64,000 nucleotides of DNA from Comamonadaceae bacterium (GTDB lineage Bacteria > Pseudomonadota > Gammaproteobacteria > Burkholderiales > Burkholderiaceae_C): assembly GCA_013297925.1 (NCBI GenBank), contig JAAFJC010000005.1, forward strand, positions 36,210 to 100,209. Direction: 5' to 3'. Positions 1 to 9,160 of the stretch are shown one piece after another; position 1 is the stretch's first letter; every line of letters starts with the position of its first letter. Made by a program: the position numbers and the translations under genes. The notes beneath the pieces were generated by a model that saw only the letters and a list, made by a program, of their open reading frames with translations, did not search any database and was not told the origin of the DNA.

Positions 1-1
1 C

Positions 2-331
2 GAGAAAGAGCGCCTGCAATCGCCTGAAGAGCGTGAAGAGCTGAATGGCTTGTATGAGTGCATCCTTTGCGCGAGCTGCTCCACAAGCTGCCCCAGCTTC
101 TGGTGGAACCCCGACAAATTCGTCGGCCCTGCAGGCCTGTTGCAAGCCTATCGCTTCATCGCCGATAGCCGCGATCAAGCGACCAATGAGCGCCTGGACA
201 ATTTGGAAGACCCCTACCGCCTCTTCCGCTGCCACACCATCATGAACTGCGTTGACGTGTGCCCCAAGGGTTTGAATCCCACCAAGGCCATTGGCAAGAT
301 CAAAGAGTTGATGGTTCGTCGCGCGGTTTAA
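2..331 (+). CDS. sdhB: Succinate dehydrogenase iron-sulfur subunit, C-terminal part
   Basis: The reading frame is open from the left edge and encodes the last 109 residues of SdhB, the iron-sulfur subunit of complex II that passes electrons from the flavoprotein to ubiquinone at the inner membrane. Visible are the cluster-binding motifs [12 protein letters not shown] and [17 protein letters not shown], which ligate the [4Fe-4S] and [3Fe-4S] centres, and the usual C-terminus ending in [10 protein letters not shown]. The start lies outside the window. It is followed by a palindromic repeat and then sdhE and gltA, the usual betaproteobacterial order. Confidence 0.95.
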   Translation, partial: EKERLQSPEEREELNGLYECILCASCSTSCPSFWWNPDKFVGPAGLLQAYRFIADSRDQATNERLDNLEDPYRLFRCHTIMNCVDVCPKGLNPTKAIGKIKELMVRRAV

Positions 332-335
332 TACT

Positions 336-477
336 AAATACCAATACCGAATACCGGACGCAGAAGACGCAAAGGTTACGCAAAAGACGCAAAAAATACC
401 GAAATCCAGTTTTGTATTTCTCTTCTGCGTTTTCTGCGTAACCTTTGCGTTCTCTGCGTCCGGTATTTTGGTATTAG
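336..477. repeat. Family B long palindromic repeat, copy 1
   Basis: Two arms of roughly 60 bases, built from CGCAAAAGACGC-type words, are inverted copies of each other around a short AT-rich centre. The outer ends read AATACCGGACGCA and TGCGTCCGGTATT. It separates sdhB from sdhE. Two more copies lie at 59585-59745 and 62286-62442. Confidence 0.85.
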
Positions 478-496
478 AAATCTATCCACACCAGCC

Positions 497-834
497 ATGC
501 AAGCCCCCTCTAACGCCATCAACACCGTAGAAGCCATCTACGGCCTAGACGTTGGCGCTGATTTGGATTCGCCGCTATCATCCGGCGCTCTCTCCAAACT
601 CCGCTGGCGCAGCCGCCGGGGCATGCTGGAAAATGATCTCTTTATCGAGCGCTTTTTCAACAAATACGCAGAAATACTGACCGTCAGGCAGGCGAATGGG
701 TTGAATGCTCTAATGGATTTATCTGACAATCAGCTCTTGGATTTGCATCTTGGCCGTAAGCCTTTGGCTGATGTGCGCCCTGAGCTCGATACCCCCGATA
801 TACGCGCCGTTTTAGATCTACTGAAGGAAAAACA

Positions 835-838
<4 letters not shown>
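497..838 (+). CDS. sdhE: FAD assembly factor SdhE (YgfY family)
   Basis: A 113-residue protein of the SdhE/YgfY/Sdh5 family, which promotes covalent attachment of FAD to the succinate dehydrogenase flavoprotein. The family motif appears as [15 protein letters not shown] (about residues 34-48), with the RGMLEND core that contacts the flavoprotein. It is slightly longer than the E. coli protein (88 residues) because of an N-terminal extension. Its stop overlaps the gltA start (ATGA), so the two are probably translationally coupled. Position between sdhB and gltA supports the call. Confidence 0.92.
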
Positions 839-2145
<1,307 letters not shown>

Positions 2146-2164
2146 GCGCTTACCGACAGCATAC

Positions 2165-2189
2165 AAACCCGCCTTGCGCGGGTTTTTTT
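2165..2189 (+). terminator. Rho-independent terminator after gltA
   Basis: The stem AAACCCGC/GCGGGTTT with a five-base loop is followed by a run of T, 20 bases after the gltA stop. Confidence 0.9.
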
Positions 2190-2289
2190 ATGGGTTCAAG
2201 ATAGCGCCATCGCGCATTTATCGTAGAGGCGTCATCTCAATTTGAAGTCTGCCCCTTGCAATCCTAGGGTTTATACTTATATCTTGAAC

Positions 2290-3117
2290 ATGAAACACCC
2301 AAAACAGCTGATTCAAGCCACTTTGCAAGTGCCAGGTGAATTTTGGCGTGGGCAAGAGCATGTGCGAGACAAAGCAGCCGAGCCAGAAGTTGGTATCAAT
2401 CCGCAGGCTTATCCAGAGAGCGATGCCATTGGCCTGCAAGTTGCTGGCAGCGATACTGACGGAAAAATCAAAGCGGATCATGGCCTAGTGCCCATTCGCG
2501 CGCTCACCAGTCGGCATCGCCGCCGCATTGCTGAGCACTTGCTGGCCTTGCCTGCGCATGACCGTTATCTGCGTTTTGGCTATGCTGCCTCAGATGATCA
2601 GGTGCGCCGCTACGTTGAGTCTTTGAATTTCAAACGCGATGAGATTTATGGTGTTTTCAATCGGCGCTTGGCTCTGATTGCCATGGCCCATCTGGCCCTC
2701 GCCTGCGATCCCCAAAACCCCAATTGCGCAGAATTCGGCGTGTCTGTCAGCGCAGATGCTCGCGGCAAAGGCCTAGGCACGCAGCTGTTTGAACGCGCGA
2801 TTTTGCATGCGCGTGCAGAGCACATTGACATGATCTTCATTCACGCGCTACGTGAGAACGAAGCGATGCTGAAAATCGCCCGCAAAGCGGGTGCTCTTGT
2901 CGAGAATTTCGGTGGCGAAGTGGAGGCTCACCTTCAGCTTCCTCCTCAAGATCTGTCGGATCGCGTGGAGCTGGCCGTCCGCGATGCGGTGGAAGATGGT
3001 CTGGGCGAAATGGATTTTTTGCTCAAGCGGCGCGCCCTGCAATTTTGGGAATTTCTTGCTTCCTTGCAAGAAATTCGCCAAGGTTTGCGCGAAGCACTAG
3101 CCGCTGAGAAAACATAG
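2290..3117 (+). CDS. GNAT family N-acetyltransferase
   Basis: A 275-residue protein with one GNAT fold in its middle. The acetyl-CoA-binding motif appears as VSADARGKGLGTQLFERAI (about residues 155-173), preceded by a strand with the family-typical AEFGVSV. Acetyltransferases of this sort modify small molecules or protein amino groups, but the substrate cannot be read from the sequence. The ATG at 2290 is preferred; the frame extends upstream to a TTG at 2242 without a clear ribosome site. The ends outside the GNAT core are not recognised. Confidence 0.75.
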   Translation: MKHPKQLIQATLQVPGEFWRGQEHVRDKAAEPEVGINPQAYPESDAIGLQVAGSDTDGKIKADHGLVPIRALTSRHRRRIAEHLLALPAHDRYLRFGYAASDDQVRRYVESLNFKRDEIYGVFNRRLALIAMAHLALACDPQNPNCAEFGVSVSADARGKGLGTQLFERAILHARAEHIDMIFIHALRENEAMLKIARKAGALVENFGGEVEAHLQLPPQDLSDRVELAVRDAVEDGLGEMDFLLKRRALQFWEFLASLQEIRQGLREALAAEKT

Positions 3118-3177
3118 CGAGCGCGCCGAGGCGGTTTTCCGCTATCCTTCAGGTCTGTTTAACTTTTAAAGCTTTTC

Positions 3178-4122
3178 GTGTCTGACTCCCCCACCGCCGC
3201 TCGCAGCGCCTCTCGCGCTGGCGGCAACACCTCACCTGGCGATTTGCCCGCGCAAACGGTTCATAAAAACGAAGACCGCCGGGGCATCCTGCAGAAAATC
3301 GCAGAATTCATTCACCCTGGCCCCGACAGCAAAGAAGAGCTGATGGAGACGCTGGCCGAGGCGGAAGACAACCAAGTGATTGGCGCCGAGAGCCGCGCCA
3401 TGCTCGAAGGCGTGCTGCGCATCACGGATATGACGGCTGGCGATGTGATGGTGGCAGCGCCCCGGATGGATTTGATCAACATCGACGCACCCTTTGATGA
3501 ATTGCTACATCTCGTGATTGAGACGTCGCACTCACGCTTCCCGGTGTACGAAAAGGATCGAGAAAATGTCATCGGTATTTTGATGGCCAAAGATTTGCTC
3601 AAACTCCAGCGCGCACCAGAGCTGCATCTCAAAGCCTTGCTGCGCCCCGCCGTGTTTGTGCCCGAGAGCAAAAAGCTCAATGATCTGCTGCGAGAGTTCA
3701 AAGGCAACCGCAACCATCTAGCCATCGTGATCGACGAGTTTGGCCGGACTGCTGGCTTGATCACGATTGAAGATGTGCTCGAAGAAATCGTGGGCGAGAT
3801 CGAAGATGAGTTTGACGATCACGCCACAGAAGGTGATATCTACGCTTTGGCCGACAAGACTTACCGCGTGAGCGGAGACACGCCGATTGAGCGCGTGGAA
3901 GAGAGCTTCGCCATCGATTTGAAGACGCGCGATGGCGATGAAGCCACTGAAGAATTCGACACGATTGGCGGCCTGATCGCGCACGAGATCGGCCATGTGC
4001 CCAAGCGCGGCGAGCGCTGCGAGCTGGCTGGCTTACAGTTCGTCGTTTTGCACACCAAGGGCGGTGCGGTCAAATGGTTCAAAGTCTCGCCTGCCGCTAC
4101 GGCGAAGGTCTTGGGCAGCTAG
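3178..4122 (+). CDS. corC: CorC/HlyC family CBS-domain protein (Mg/Co efflux type)
   Basis: A 314-residue soluble protein with two CBS domains (about residues 85-200, with motifs SRFPVYEKDRENVIGIL and GLITIEDVLEEIVGEIEDEFD) and a C-terminal CorC_HlyC domain. It matches the CorC/YbeX group linked to magnesium and cobalt resistance, which lacks the membrane DUF21 domain. The start is a GTG; no better ATG exists before residue 50. In many Gram-negatives corC lies near ybeY and lnt, which are absent here; instead it precedes a tRNA cluster. Confidence 0.88.
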   Translation: MSDSPTAARSASRAGGNTSPGDLPAQTVHKNEDRRGILQKIAEFIHPGPDSKEELMETLAEAEDNQVIGAESRAMLEGVLRITDMTAGDVMVAAPRMDLINIDAPFDELLHLVIETSHSRFPVYEKDRENVIGILMAKDLLKLQRAPELHLKALLRPAVFVPESKKLNDLLREFKGNRNHLAIVIDEFGRTAGLITIEDVLEEIVGEIEDEFDDHATEGDIYALADKTYRVSGDTPIERVEESFAIDLKTRDGDEATEEFDTIGGLIAHEIGHVPKRGERCELAGLQFVVLHTKGGAVKWFKVSPAATAKVLGS

Positions 4123-4143
4123 CCCGAAGCGGCATTTTCGCGC

Positions 4144-4149
4144 TATAAT
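4144..4149 (+). promoter_or_regulatory. Candidate -10 box of the tRNA cluster
   Basis: A perfect TATAAT lies 65 bases upstream of tRNA-Ala. No convincing -35 box is seen at the right distance, so only the -10 is marked. Confidence 0.45.
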
Positions 4150-4213
4150 TCAAGGCTCAGCAGATTTGCTGGCGGAGCGCGGTGGTTTGGATTCCCAAAC
4201 CGCACACCCTCAC

Positions 4214-4289
<76 letters not shown>

Positions 4290-4376
4290 TCAAAGCTGTT
4301 GTTGTGAGTTGAAAAACTCAGAAGTTTTTTAGGTCGTGATGAGAAACGCAAGTTTTTAATCATTGCCCTAGCGCCT

Positions 4377-4452
4377 GACCCTATCGTCTAGAGGCCTAGG
4401 ACATCACCCTTTCACGGTGAGTACCGGGGTTCGAATCCCCGTAGGGTCGCCA
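4377..4452 (+). tRNA. tRNA-Glu (TTC)
   Basis: A complete cloverleaf begins GACCCTATCGTCTAGAGG and ends GTAGGGTCGCCA with encoded CCA. The stem TCACC/GGTGA encloses loop CTTTCAC, giving anticodon TTC. Confidence 0.97.
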
Positions 4453-4490
4453 GTTTTGGTCTGATCGCACGCAAGTGCAATCAGCTACCG

Positions 4491-4567
4491 GGAGCGGTAG
4501 TTCAGTTGGTTAGAATACCGGCCTGTCACGCCGGGGGTCGCGGGTTCGAGTCCCGTCCGCTCCGCCA
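4491..4567 (+). tRNA. tRNA-Asp (GTC)
   Basis: A complete cloverleaf begins GGAGCGGTAGTTCAGTTGG and ends CCGCTCCGCCA with encoded CCA. The stem CCGGC/GCCGG encloses loop CTGTCAC, giving anticodon GTC. Confidence 0.97.
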
Positions 4568-4570
4568 GTC

Positions 4571-4607
4571 AAAAAGGTTTGCAAAGAAATTTGCAAACCT
4601 TTTTTGC
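4571..4607 (+). terminator. Terminator of the tRNA cluster
   Basis: A 15-base perfect stem, AAAAAGGTTTGCAAA paired with TTTGCAAACCTTTTT, closes on a GAAA tetraloop and runs into T. It starts four bases after tRNA-Asp and may also serve the convergent gene ending at 4620. Confidence 0.92.
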
Positions 4608-4619
4608 TTTGGCGTTGGC

Positions 4620-5801
4620 TTATGTGAGGCAGCCGCGTGTGTCCACGCGAATCACGCGCTCGATGTGGCCCTTGCTCAACCCACCTCTCACACCAATCAT
4701 GGCGTCATGCAGATTCACCGTGGGATCGCAATGGCCGGGAATCAGCCAAACCACATCGCCGATCTCGGGCAAGCTCGAGCCGCGCAAGATGCCATGCTCA
4801 TCGCCGCCATTGAAAAACTCCCAATCGGCATGATGGCCGGCCCAGATGGTGGGCAAACCGGAATCTATCGCATGGCTTTTGTGGCCTGCGTCAAGCACAG
4901 CGCGATCATCGCCCGCCGTGGTTTGCCGGCTGATCACTTGGGATTTCACAAACAGCGCATGCTCGAAGCGTGGCATCGCGGGATCTGGCTCATTCGCGGC
5001 GTAATCGGTATCCATGAAGAGATAGGAGCCGGCCTGCAACTCGCCATACACGCCGCTTGCGGCCTCGTGGATGAAGCTGCCTGTGCCCGCGCCAGTAACA
5101 AGCGGCACGGCAAAGCCAGCCGCTTGCAAAGCAGCTTTCGTGGCTTGCACTTTTTCAATCACGCCAGCAATCGCGCTGCGGCGCTCAGCGGCGCTGCGCA
5201 GATGCTGCGCCCTGCCGTGATAGGCCTGCAAACCTGCAAAGCGCAAATGCTCAGATTGCGAAATGGCTTGCACGAGCGGCACAGCCGCTTCTCCCGGCGA
5301 GACGCCGCAGCGCCCTTGCCCCACATCGATCTCTACAAACACATCCAATCGCTCGGCTGGCGCATGTTGCGCCATCGCCTGTGCCAAATGCGCAATACCC
5401 ACCAAGCTGTCCGCAGCCACTGCAAGCTTGGTTTTTGAAGCATTTTGGCCTTCTGGCTGGGATGAAATCAGCGCGAGTTGCTCACATTTCTGTAGCGCTG
5501 TGACGACGTTGCTCACGTAAATATCACCCACGCCCAGCTCGGCCAATACAGCTGCTTCCGAGACTTTTTGCACACACACGCCCACTGCACCCGCTTGCAT
5601 TTGCAGCAAAGCCAGATGCGCGGATTTATGCATCTTGGCATGTGGCCTGAGCATGATGCTATGCGCTTTCGCGAAGCTTTGCATGCTCGCCAGATTGCGC
5701 TCCATGGCATCCAGATCGATCACCAAAGCGGGCGTGTCGATAGCTGCGACGCTTTGCCCGATCAAAGTATCCAATCTTGAGACATCACGCATGTTGCTCA
5801 T
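4620..5801 (-). CDS. D-threonine aldolase-like / DSD1 family PLP enzyme
   Basis: A 393-residue fold-type III PLP enzyme of the DSD1/D-threonine aldolase group. The N-terminal barrel carries DTPALVIDLDAMERNL and LRPHAKMHKSA, the latter with the PLP-binding lysine. The C-terminal domain has the family's H-x-C metal site in IPGHCDPTVNLHD. Members cleave D-threonine or dehydrate D-3-hydroxy amino acids such as D-serine; which one applies here cannot be told. The gene overlaps the histidine phosphatase by 17 bases. A second in-frame ATG lies three codons in (5792), so the start is slightly uncertain. Confidence 0.85.
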   Translation of the reverse strand: MSNMRDVSRLDTLIGQSVAAIDTPALVIDLDAMERNLASMQSFAKAHSIMLRPHAKMHKSAHLALLQMQAGAVGVCVQKVSEAAVLAELGVGDIYVSNVVTALQKCEQLALISSQPEGQNASKTKLAVAADSLVGIAHLAQAMAQHAPAERLDVFVEIDVGQGRCGVSPGEAAVPLVQAISQSEHLRFAGLQAYHGRAQHLRSAAERRSAIAGVIEKVQATKAALQAAGFAVPLVTGAGTGSFIHEAASGVYGELQAGSYLFMDTDYAANEPDPAMPRFEHALFVKSQVISRQTTAGDDRAVLDAGHKSHAIDSGLPTIWAGHHADWEFFNGGDEHGILRGSSLPEIGDVVWLIPGHCDPTVNLHDAMIGVRGGLSKGHIERVIRVDTRGCLT

Positions 5802-6435
5802 CCAGCCCTGCGCCGAGATGGCTGGTATCGCTCCAGCCCACCAAGCTCAAATGCTCGCCGTTGAAGAGCACGCGATTGATCGATGCATTGCCCAGCTGCC
5901 AGGTGCGCGGCGCTTGCAAATCCAAGCCCGTGGCCTCGCGGTAGATCACATCCATCACACCGCCGTGGCTCACGACGACGATATGTTTACCAGCATTTTC
6001 TCGGACTAGCTTGTATAAACACTGCGCAACGCGCTCTCGAAACTGTAGCAAGGATTCGCCGCCTTCGGGTGCAAAATCTGGCACACGTTTGCGCCACTTC
6101 AGCGCCTGCTCGGGCAGTTGCTCCTCGATTTCTGCAAAAGTTTTGCCTTGAAAAATGCCAAACTCGCGCTCCCGCAAACCGCGATCCACCTGCACCGTGA
6201 GGCCATGGTGTTTGGCCACGGCCAGCGCCGTTTCATAGGCTCGCGCGAGATCGCTGCTGTAGATCGCATCCACCTGCTCTGAAGCCATGGCCTTGCCTGC
6301 TTGCTCGGCCTGCCAGAAGCCGGTTTCGTTCAGACTCACATCGAGCTGGCCTTGGATGCGGGTGGCCACATTCCAAGCGGTTTCGCCGTGGCGGATGGCG
6401 GTGATGCGGGTGATGGCGGGAACAGAATCGGTCAT
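5785..6435 (-). CDS. Histidine phosphatase family protein
   Basis: A 216-residue protein of the histidine phosphatase (phosphoglycerate-mutase-like) superfamily. The catalytic RHGET motif is in ITAIRHGETAWNVATRIQG (about residues 12-30); the second catalytic histidine is in VVVSHGGVMDVIYRE. The family includes cofactor-dependent phosphoglycerate mutase and assorted small-molecule phosphatases such as the CobC type. The short length and lack of mutase-specific insertions favour a phosphatase. It overlaps its neighbours on both sides (4 bases with the deacetylase gene). Confidence 0.88.
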   Translation of the reverse strand: MTDSVPAITRITAIRHGETAWNVATRIQGQLDVSLNETGFWQAEQAGKAMASEQVDAIYSSDLARAYETALAVAKHHGLTVQVDRGLREREFGIFQGKTFAEIEEQLPEQALKWRKRVPDFAPEGGESLLQFRERVAQCLYKLVRENAGKHIVVVSHGGVMDVIYREATGLDLQAPRTWQLGNASINRVLFNGEHLSLVGWSDTSHLGAGLDEQHA

Positions 6436-7484
6436 GCACCAACTTTAGCCTGAAACTCAAAGCCTTCCAGCACATTCACCGCATTGAGCCCCAGCTCCCG
6501 CGCCGCATAGCCGCCTTCGAGGATAAAAACTGTAGGTAAGCCGAGCTTTGCTATCCGCCGCCCCAAGCGCGTGAAGTCTGGGGTTTGCAAAGCAAATTTT
6601 GAAATCGGATCGCCGGCGTAAGTGTCTAAGCCCAGCGAGATCACGACTGCCTGTGGATCGTGCTGAGCAACTCGCGTGCAAGCGATCTCCAGCGCTTCAA
6701 ACCATTGATCTGCAGAGCAACCCGCAGGCAGTGGCAAATTCAGATTAAAGCCCTGCCCTGCGCCTGCGCCCATCTCATCTGCATGGCCGAGGTAGAAAGG
6801 AAACTCGGTGCGCGGATCGCCATGCAGGCTCACAAAAAGCACATCGGCACGCTCATAGAAGATGCTTTGCGTGCCATTGCCGTGATGGAAATCCACATCC
6901 AAAATCGCCACGCGCTTTTTGCCTTGATTCAACAAGGCTTGCGCGGCCACGGCGGCGTTGTTTAAAAAGCAATAGCCGCCCATGAAATCTTGGCCTGCAT
7001 GATGACCGGGCGGGCGTGTAGCGCAAAACGCTGCTCGCTCGCCTTGCTCAATCACTCTCGCTGCACTGGCCGCCGCATCTGCTGCAGCTTTCGCGGCTTG
7101 CCAAGTGCCAGCAGCCATCGGTGTGCCGTTGTCCATGCTGTAGAGGCCGAGCTGGGCGATGAAGTTATCGGGTTGTACGTCGCTGCGCAAGCTGCGCACG
7201 GGCCAGACCGAAGGAAAGGGTTGCTGCGACGCATTGGCAGGATCGAGCGCGATCCACTGTGCCCATGCGGTCTGCAAAAAATTCAAATAGCGCGCCGTGT
7301 GAATTTGGCGCAGCACCGGCATGCTATCCACATCGGGCTCGCGCAGACTGTGGCCACGCGCTCTCAATTGCTCAAGCACATAGGTGGCGCGCTCGGGCTT
7401 CTCAAAGCAAGGCACGCGCTGCCCGCGATAAAACTCATATTCCGGTGCATGCAGCGCATGCGCAACTGTGAAAAAACTGATCAT
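6432..7484 (-). CDS. Histone deacetylase family protein (acetylpolyamine amidohydrolase type)
   Basis: A 350-residue zinc-dependent deacetylase of the HDAC superfamily. The substrate and metal sites are all present: ATRPPGHHAGQDFMGGYCFLNN, DVDFHHGNGTQSIFYER with two zinc ligands, SLGLDTYAGDPISKF with the third, and the EGGY motif near the end. Bacterial members deacetylate acetylpolyamines or similar small molecules; the substrate here is unknown. It overlaps the DUF4136 gene by four bases upstream and the phosphatase gene by four bases downstream, so all belong to one minus-strand operon starting near ttcA. Confidence 0.9.
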   Translation of the reverse strand: MISFFTVAHALHAPEYEFYRGQRVPCFEKPERATYVLEQLRARGHSLREPDVDSMPVLRQIHTARYLNFLQTAWAQWIALDPANASQQPFPSVWPVRSLRSDVQPDNFIAQLGLYSMDNGTPMAAGTWQAAKAAADAAASAARVIEQGERAAFCATRPPGHHAGQDFMGGYCFLNNAAVAAQALLNQGKKRVAILDVDFHHGNGTQSIFYERADVLFVSLHGDPRTEFPFYLGHADEMGAGAGQGFNLNLPLPAGCSADQWFEALEIACTRVAQHDPQAVVISLGLDTYAGDPISKFALQTPDFTRLGRRIAKLGLPTVFILEGGYAARELGLNAVNVLEGFEFQAKVGA

Positions 7485-8158
7485 CGGGGGATTTCGATGT
7501 TCACCAGCCGCTTGCCTTGTGGCGGTTTGGGGAAATCTTTGAGCGCTGCAGTCAACATCGCTGGCAACACGGCCTCATCATCGGCCCAGCGGCCTTCGTG
7601 GCGAGCCTGCGTTTCATACACCACGCGGCTATCGGCCGTATCGCGAATGATCAGCCCCACCTCGCGCACAAACCATGGCGGCGGCAAATAGGGGAAGACG
7701 GGCGCGTAGATCACGCGGCCAGAGCCCGTCACCACGTAATCGCGGCCGGGCAAGAGCCAGCCTTGATGATAGGGATACCAAGCATCGAATGTGGGATCAA
7801 ACGGCCCGCGATCCAGGCGCTGGAATCGCGCGGAAAGCTGCACGCTGTATTTCGCTGCTGCGCCTGTGGTTTCTGGCTGCGGCTTGAAGCCCAATTTCGC
7901 CAGCTCCTGCGCGGCCATGGTCTCCAGCTTGAATTGCCGCGTGGCTTGGCTGTCGGACAAATTTTGCTGCGAAGGCAAGCGCTCGAACCGCCAAGAGCTG
8001 GCTGCGGGCAGCGCATCCAGCTTGGAAAAAGCGGCCACTTGGCTGTCTACAATGCGCAGGCCGGAGCAGGCTGTGAGCAAACCGCTCGATATGATCGCTA
8101 TAAAAATAATAGCTGCTCGCGCAATAGATATGCCGGCCAACGGCCTAAAACGCTTCAA
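7481..8158 (-). CDS. DUF4136 lipoprotein with repeat-derived signal peptide
   Basis: A lipoprotein of the DUF4136 group with no known reaction. The mature part shows the family pattern: a domain ending in LIIRDTADSRVVYETQARHEG and a conserved C-terminal helix. The frame stays open into ttcA, but the TTG at 8158, ten bases after the ttcA stop, gives a textbook lipoprotein signal: a KRFR N-region, hydrophobic core ISIARAAIIFIAI and lipobox LLTAC. Alternative starts at 8230 or 8251 would add a long tail before the core. The signal peptide is encoded by a family A repeat (8093-8137). It is 225 residues from the TTG. Confidence 0.72.
   Translation of the reverse strand: MKRFRPLAGISIARAAIIFIAIISSGLLTACSGLRIVDSQVAAFSKLDALPAASSWRFERLPSQQNLSDSQATRQFKLETMAAQELAKLGFKPQPETTGAAAKYSVQLSARFQRLDRGPFDPTFDAWYPYHQGWLLPGRDYVVTGSGRVIYAPVFPYLPPPWFVREVGLIIRDTADSRVVYETQARHEGRWADDEAVLPAMLTAALKDFPKPPQGKRLVNIEIPR
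8093..8137 (+). repeat. Family A repeat, in-frame in the DUF4136 gene
   Basis: The core reads GCTATAAAAATAATAGC, then TGCTCGCGCAATAGATATGCCGGC. The opposite strand encodes AGISIARAAIIFIAI, the hydrophobic core of a signal peptide. Similarity to other copies continues to about 8165. Confidence 0.9.
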
Positions 8159-8168
8159 GAACCCGCTT

Positions 8169-9137
8169 TCAGACGAAGCGGATAACTTGGGCTGCAGCGT
8201 CTTCACCGGCAGGGCTTGTGCAAGCCTCATCCGTGCTGTCAAATGATTCATGGTCAAACCCCTTATCGCCATCGGGCGTGGCAATGCCATTTGCTTTGAG
8301 GCTCTTGAAGTCATGAAGTTTCGCATCCATCAAATGCGAGGGCACAACGTTTTGTAGGGCATGGAGCATGTTATCCAGCCGGCCGGGAAACTTGCGCTGC
8401 CATTCTTTGAGCATATTGCCGACCTGCTTGCGCTGCAAATTTTCTTGGCTGCCGCAAAGGTTGCAAGGGATGATCGGATGCTGCTGCCATTCGGAATAGC
8501 GCACGATATCGCGCTCATCCACATAGGCCAGAGGCCGAATCACGATATGGCGGCCATCATCGCTTTGCAGCTTGGGTGGCATGCCTTTTAGTTTGCCGCC
8601 GAAAAACATATTCAGAAACAAAGTTTGCAGCATGTCATCGCGGTGATGGCCGAGCGCAATCTTGGTGCATTTCAATTCATCGGCCACGCGATACAAAATT
8701 CCCCTGCGCAGACGGCTGCACAGCGAGCAAAGCGTCTTGCCCTGCGGAATCTTGTCCATCACGATGGAGTAAGTATCCTGCTCTTCGATGTGGAATTTCA
8801 CGCCTTTTTGCTTCAAGTAAGCAGGCAGCACGTCTTCAGGAAACCCCGGTTGCTTCTGATCCAAATTCACCGCAATGATCTCAAAATCAATCGGCGCACG
8901 CGCTTGCAATTTCAGCAAAATATCGAGCATCGTGTAGCTGTCTTTGCCGCCAGACAGGCACACCATCACCCGATCACCCTGCTCGATCATGTTGTAGTCC
9001 ACAATCGCTTTGCCCACTTCGCGGCACAGGCGCTTGTCGAGCTTGTTGTTTTCAAAGGTCGCGCGTGTGACATTTTCACGCGCAGTGGCGGCCGCGAGTG
9101 GCTCGGGGCTTGGATGGATGGCGGCAAGGGCAGACAT
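8169..9137 (-). CDS. ttcA: tRNA 2-thiocytidine biosynthesis protein TtcA
   Basis: A 322-residue TtcA, which thiolates C32 of certain tRNAs using ATP and an iron-sulfur cluster. The PP-loop ATP site is [16 protein letters not shown] (about residues 57-72). The cluster cysteines are in [16 protein letters not shown], with a further cysteine region [15 protein letters not shown]. Length is normal. The start region overlaps the divergently oriented frame of the neighbouring sensor gene, whose likely start (9161) leaves a 23-base gap. The stop is ten bases from the DUF4136 TTG. Confidence 0.95.
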   Translation of the reverse strand: MSALAAIHPSPEPLAAATARENVTRATFENNKLDKRLCREVGKAIVDYNMIEQGDRVMVCLSGGKDSYTMLDILLKLQARAPIDFEIIAVNLDQKQPGFPEDVLPAYLKQKGVKFHIEEQDTYSIVMDKIPQGKTLCSLCSRLRRGILYRVADELKCTKIALGHHRDDMLQTLFLNMFFGGKLKGMPPKLQSDDGRHIVIRPLAYVDERDIVRYSEWQQHPIIPCNLCGSQENLQRKQVGNMLKEWQRKFPGRLDNMLHALQNVVPSHLMDAKLHDFKSLKANGIATPDGDKGFDHESFDSTDEACTSPAGEDAAAQVIRFV

Positions 9138-9160
9138 ACCTGTATTGTCGCATCTTGACC

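Noticed and set aside
4506-5438. A 310-residue frame running out of tRNA-Asp
   Set aside because: It begins inside the tRNA and is antisense to the PLP enzyme.
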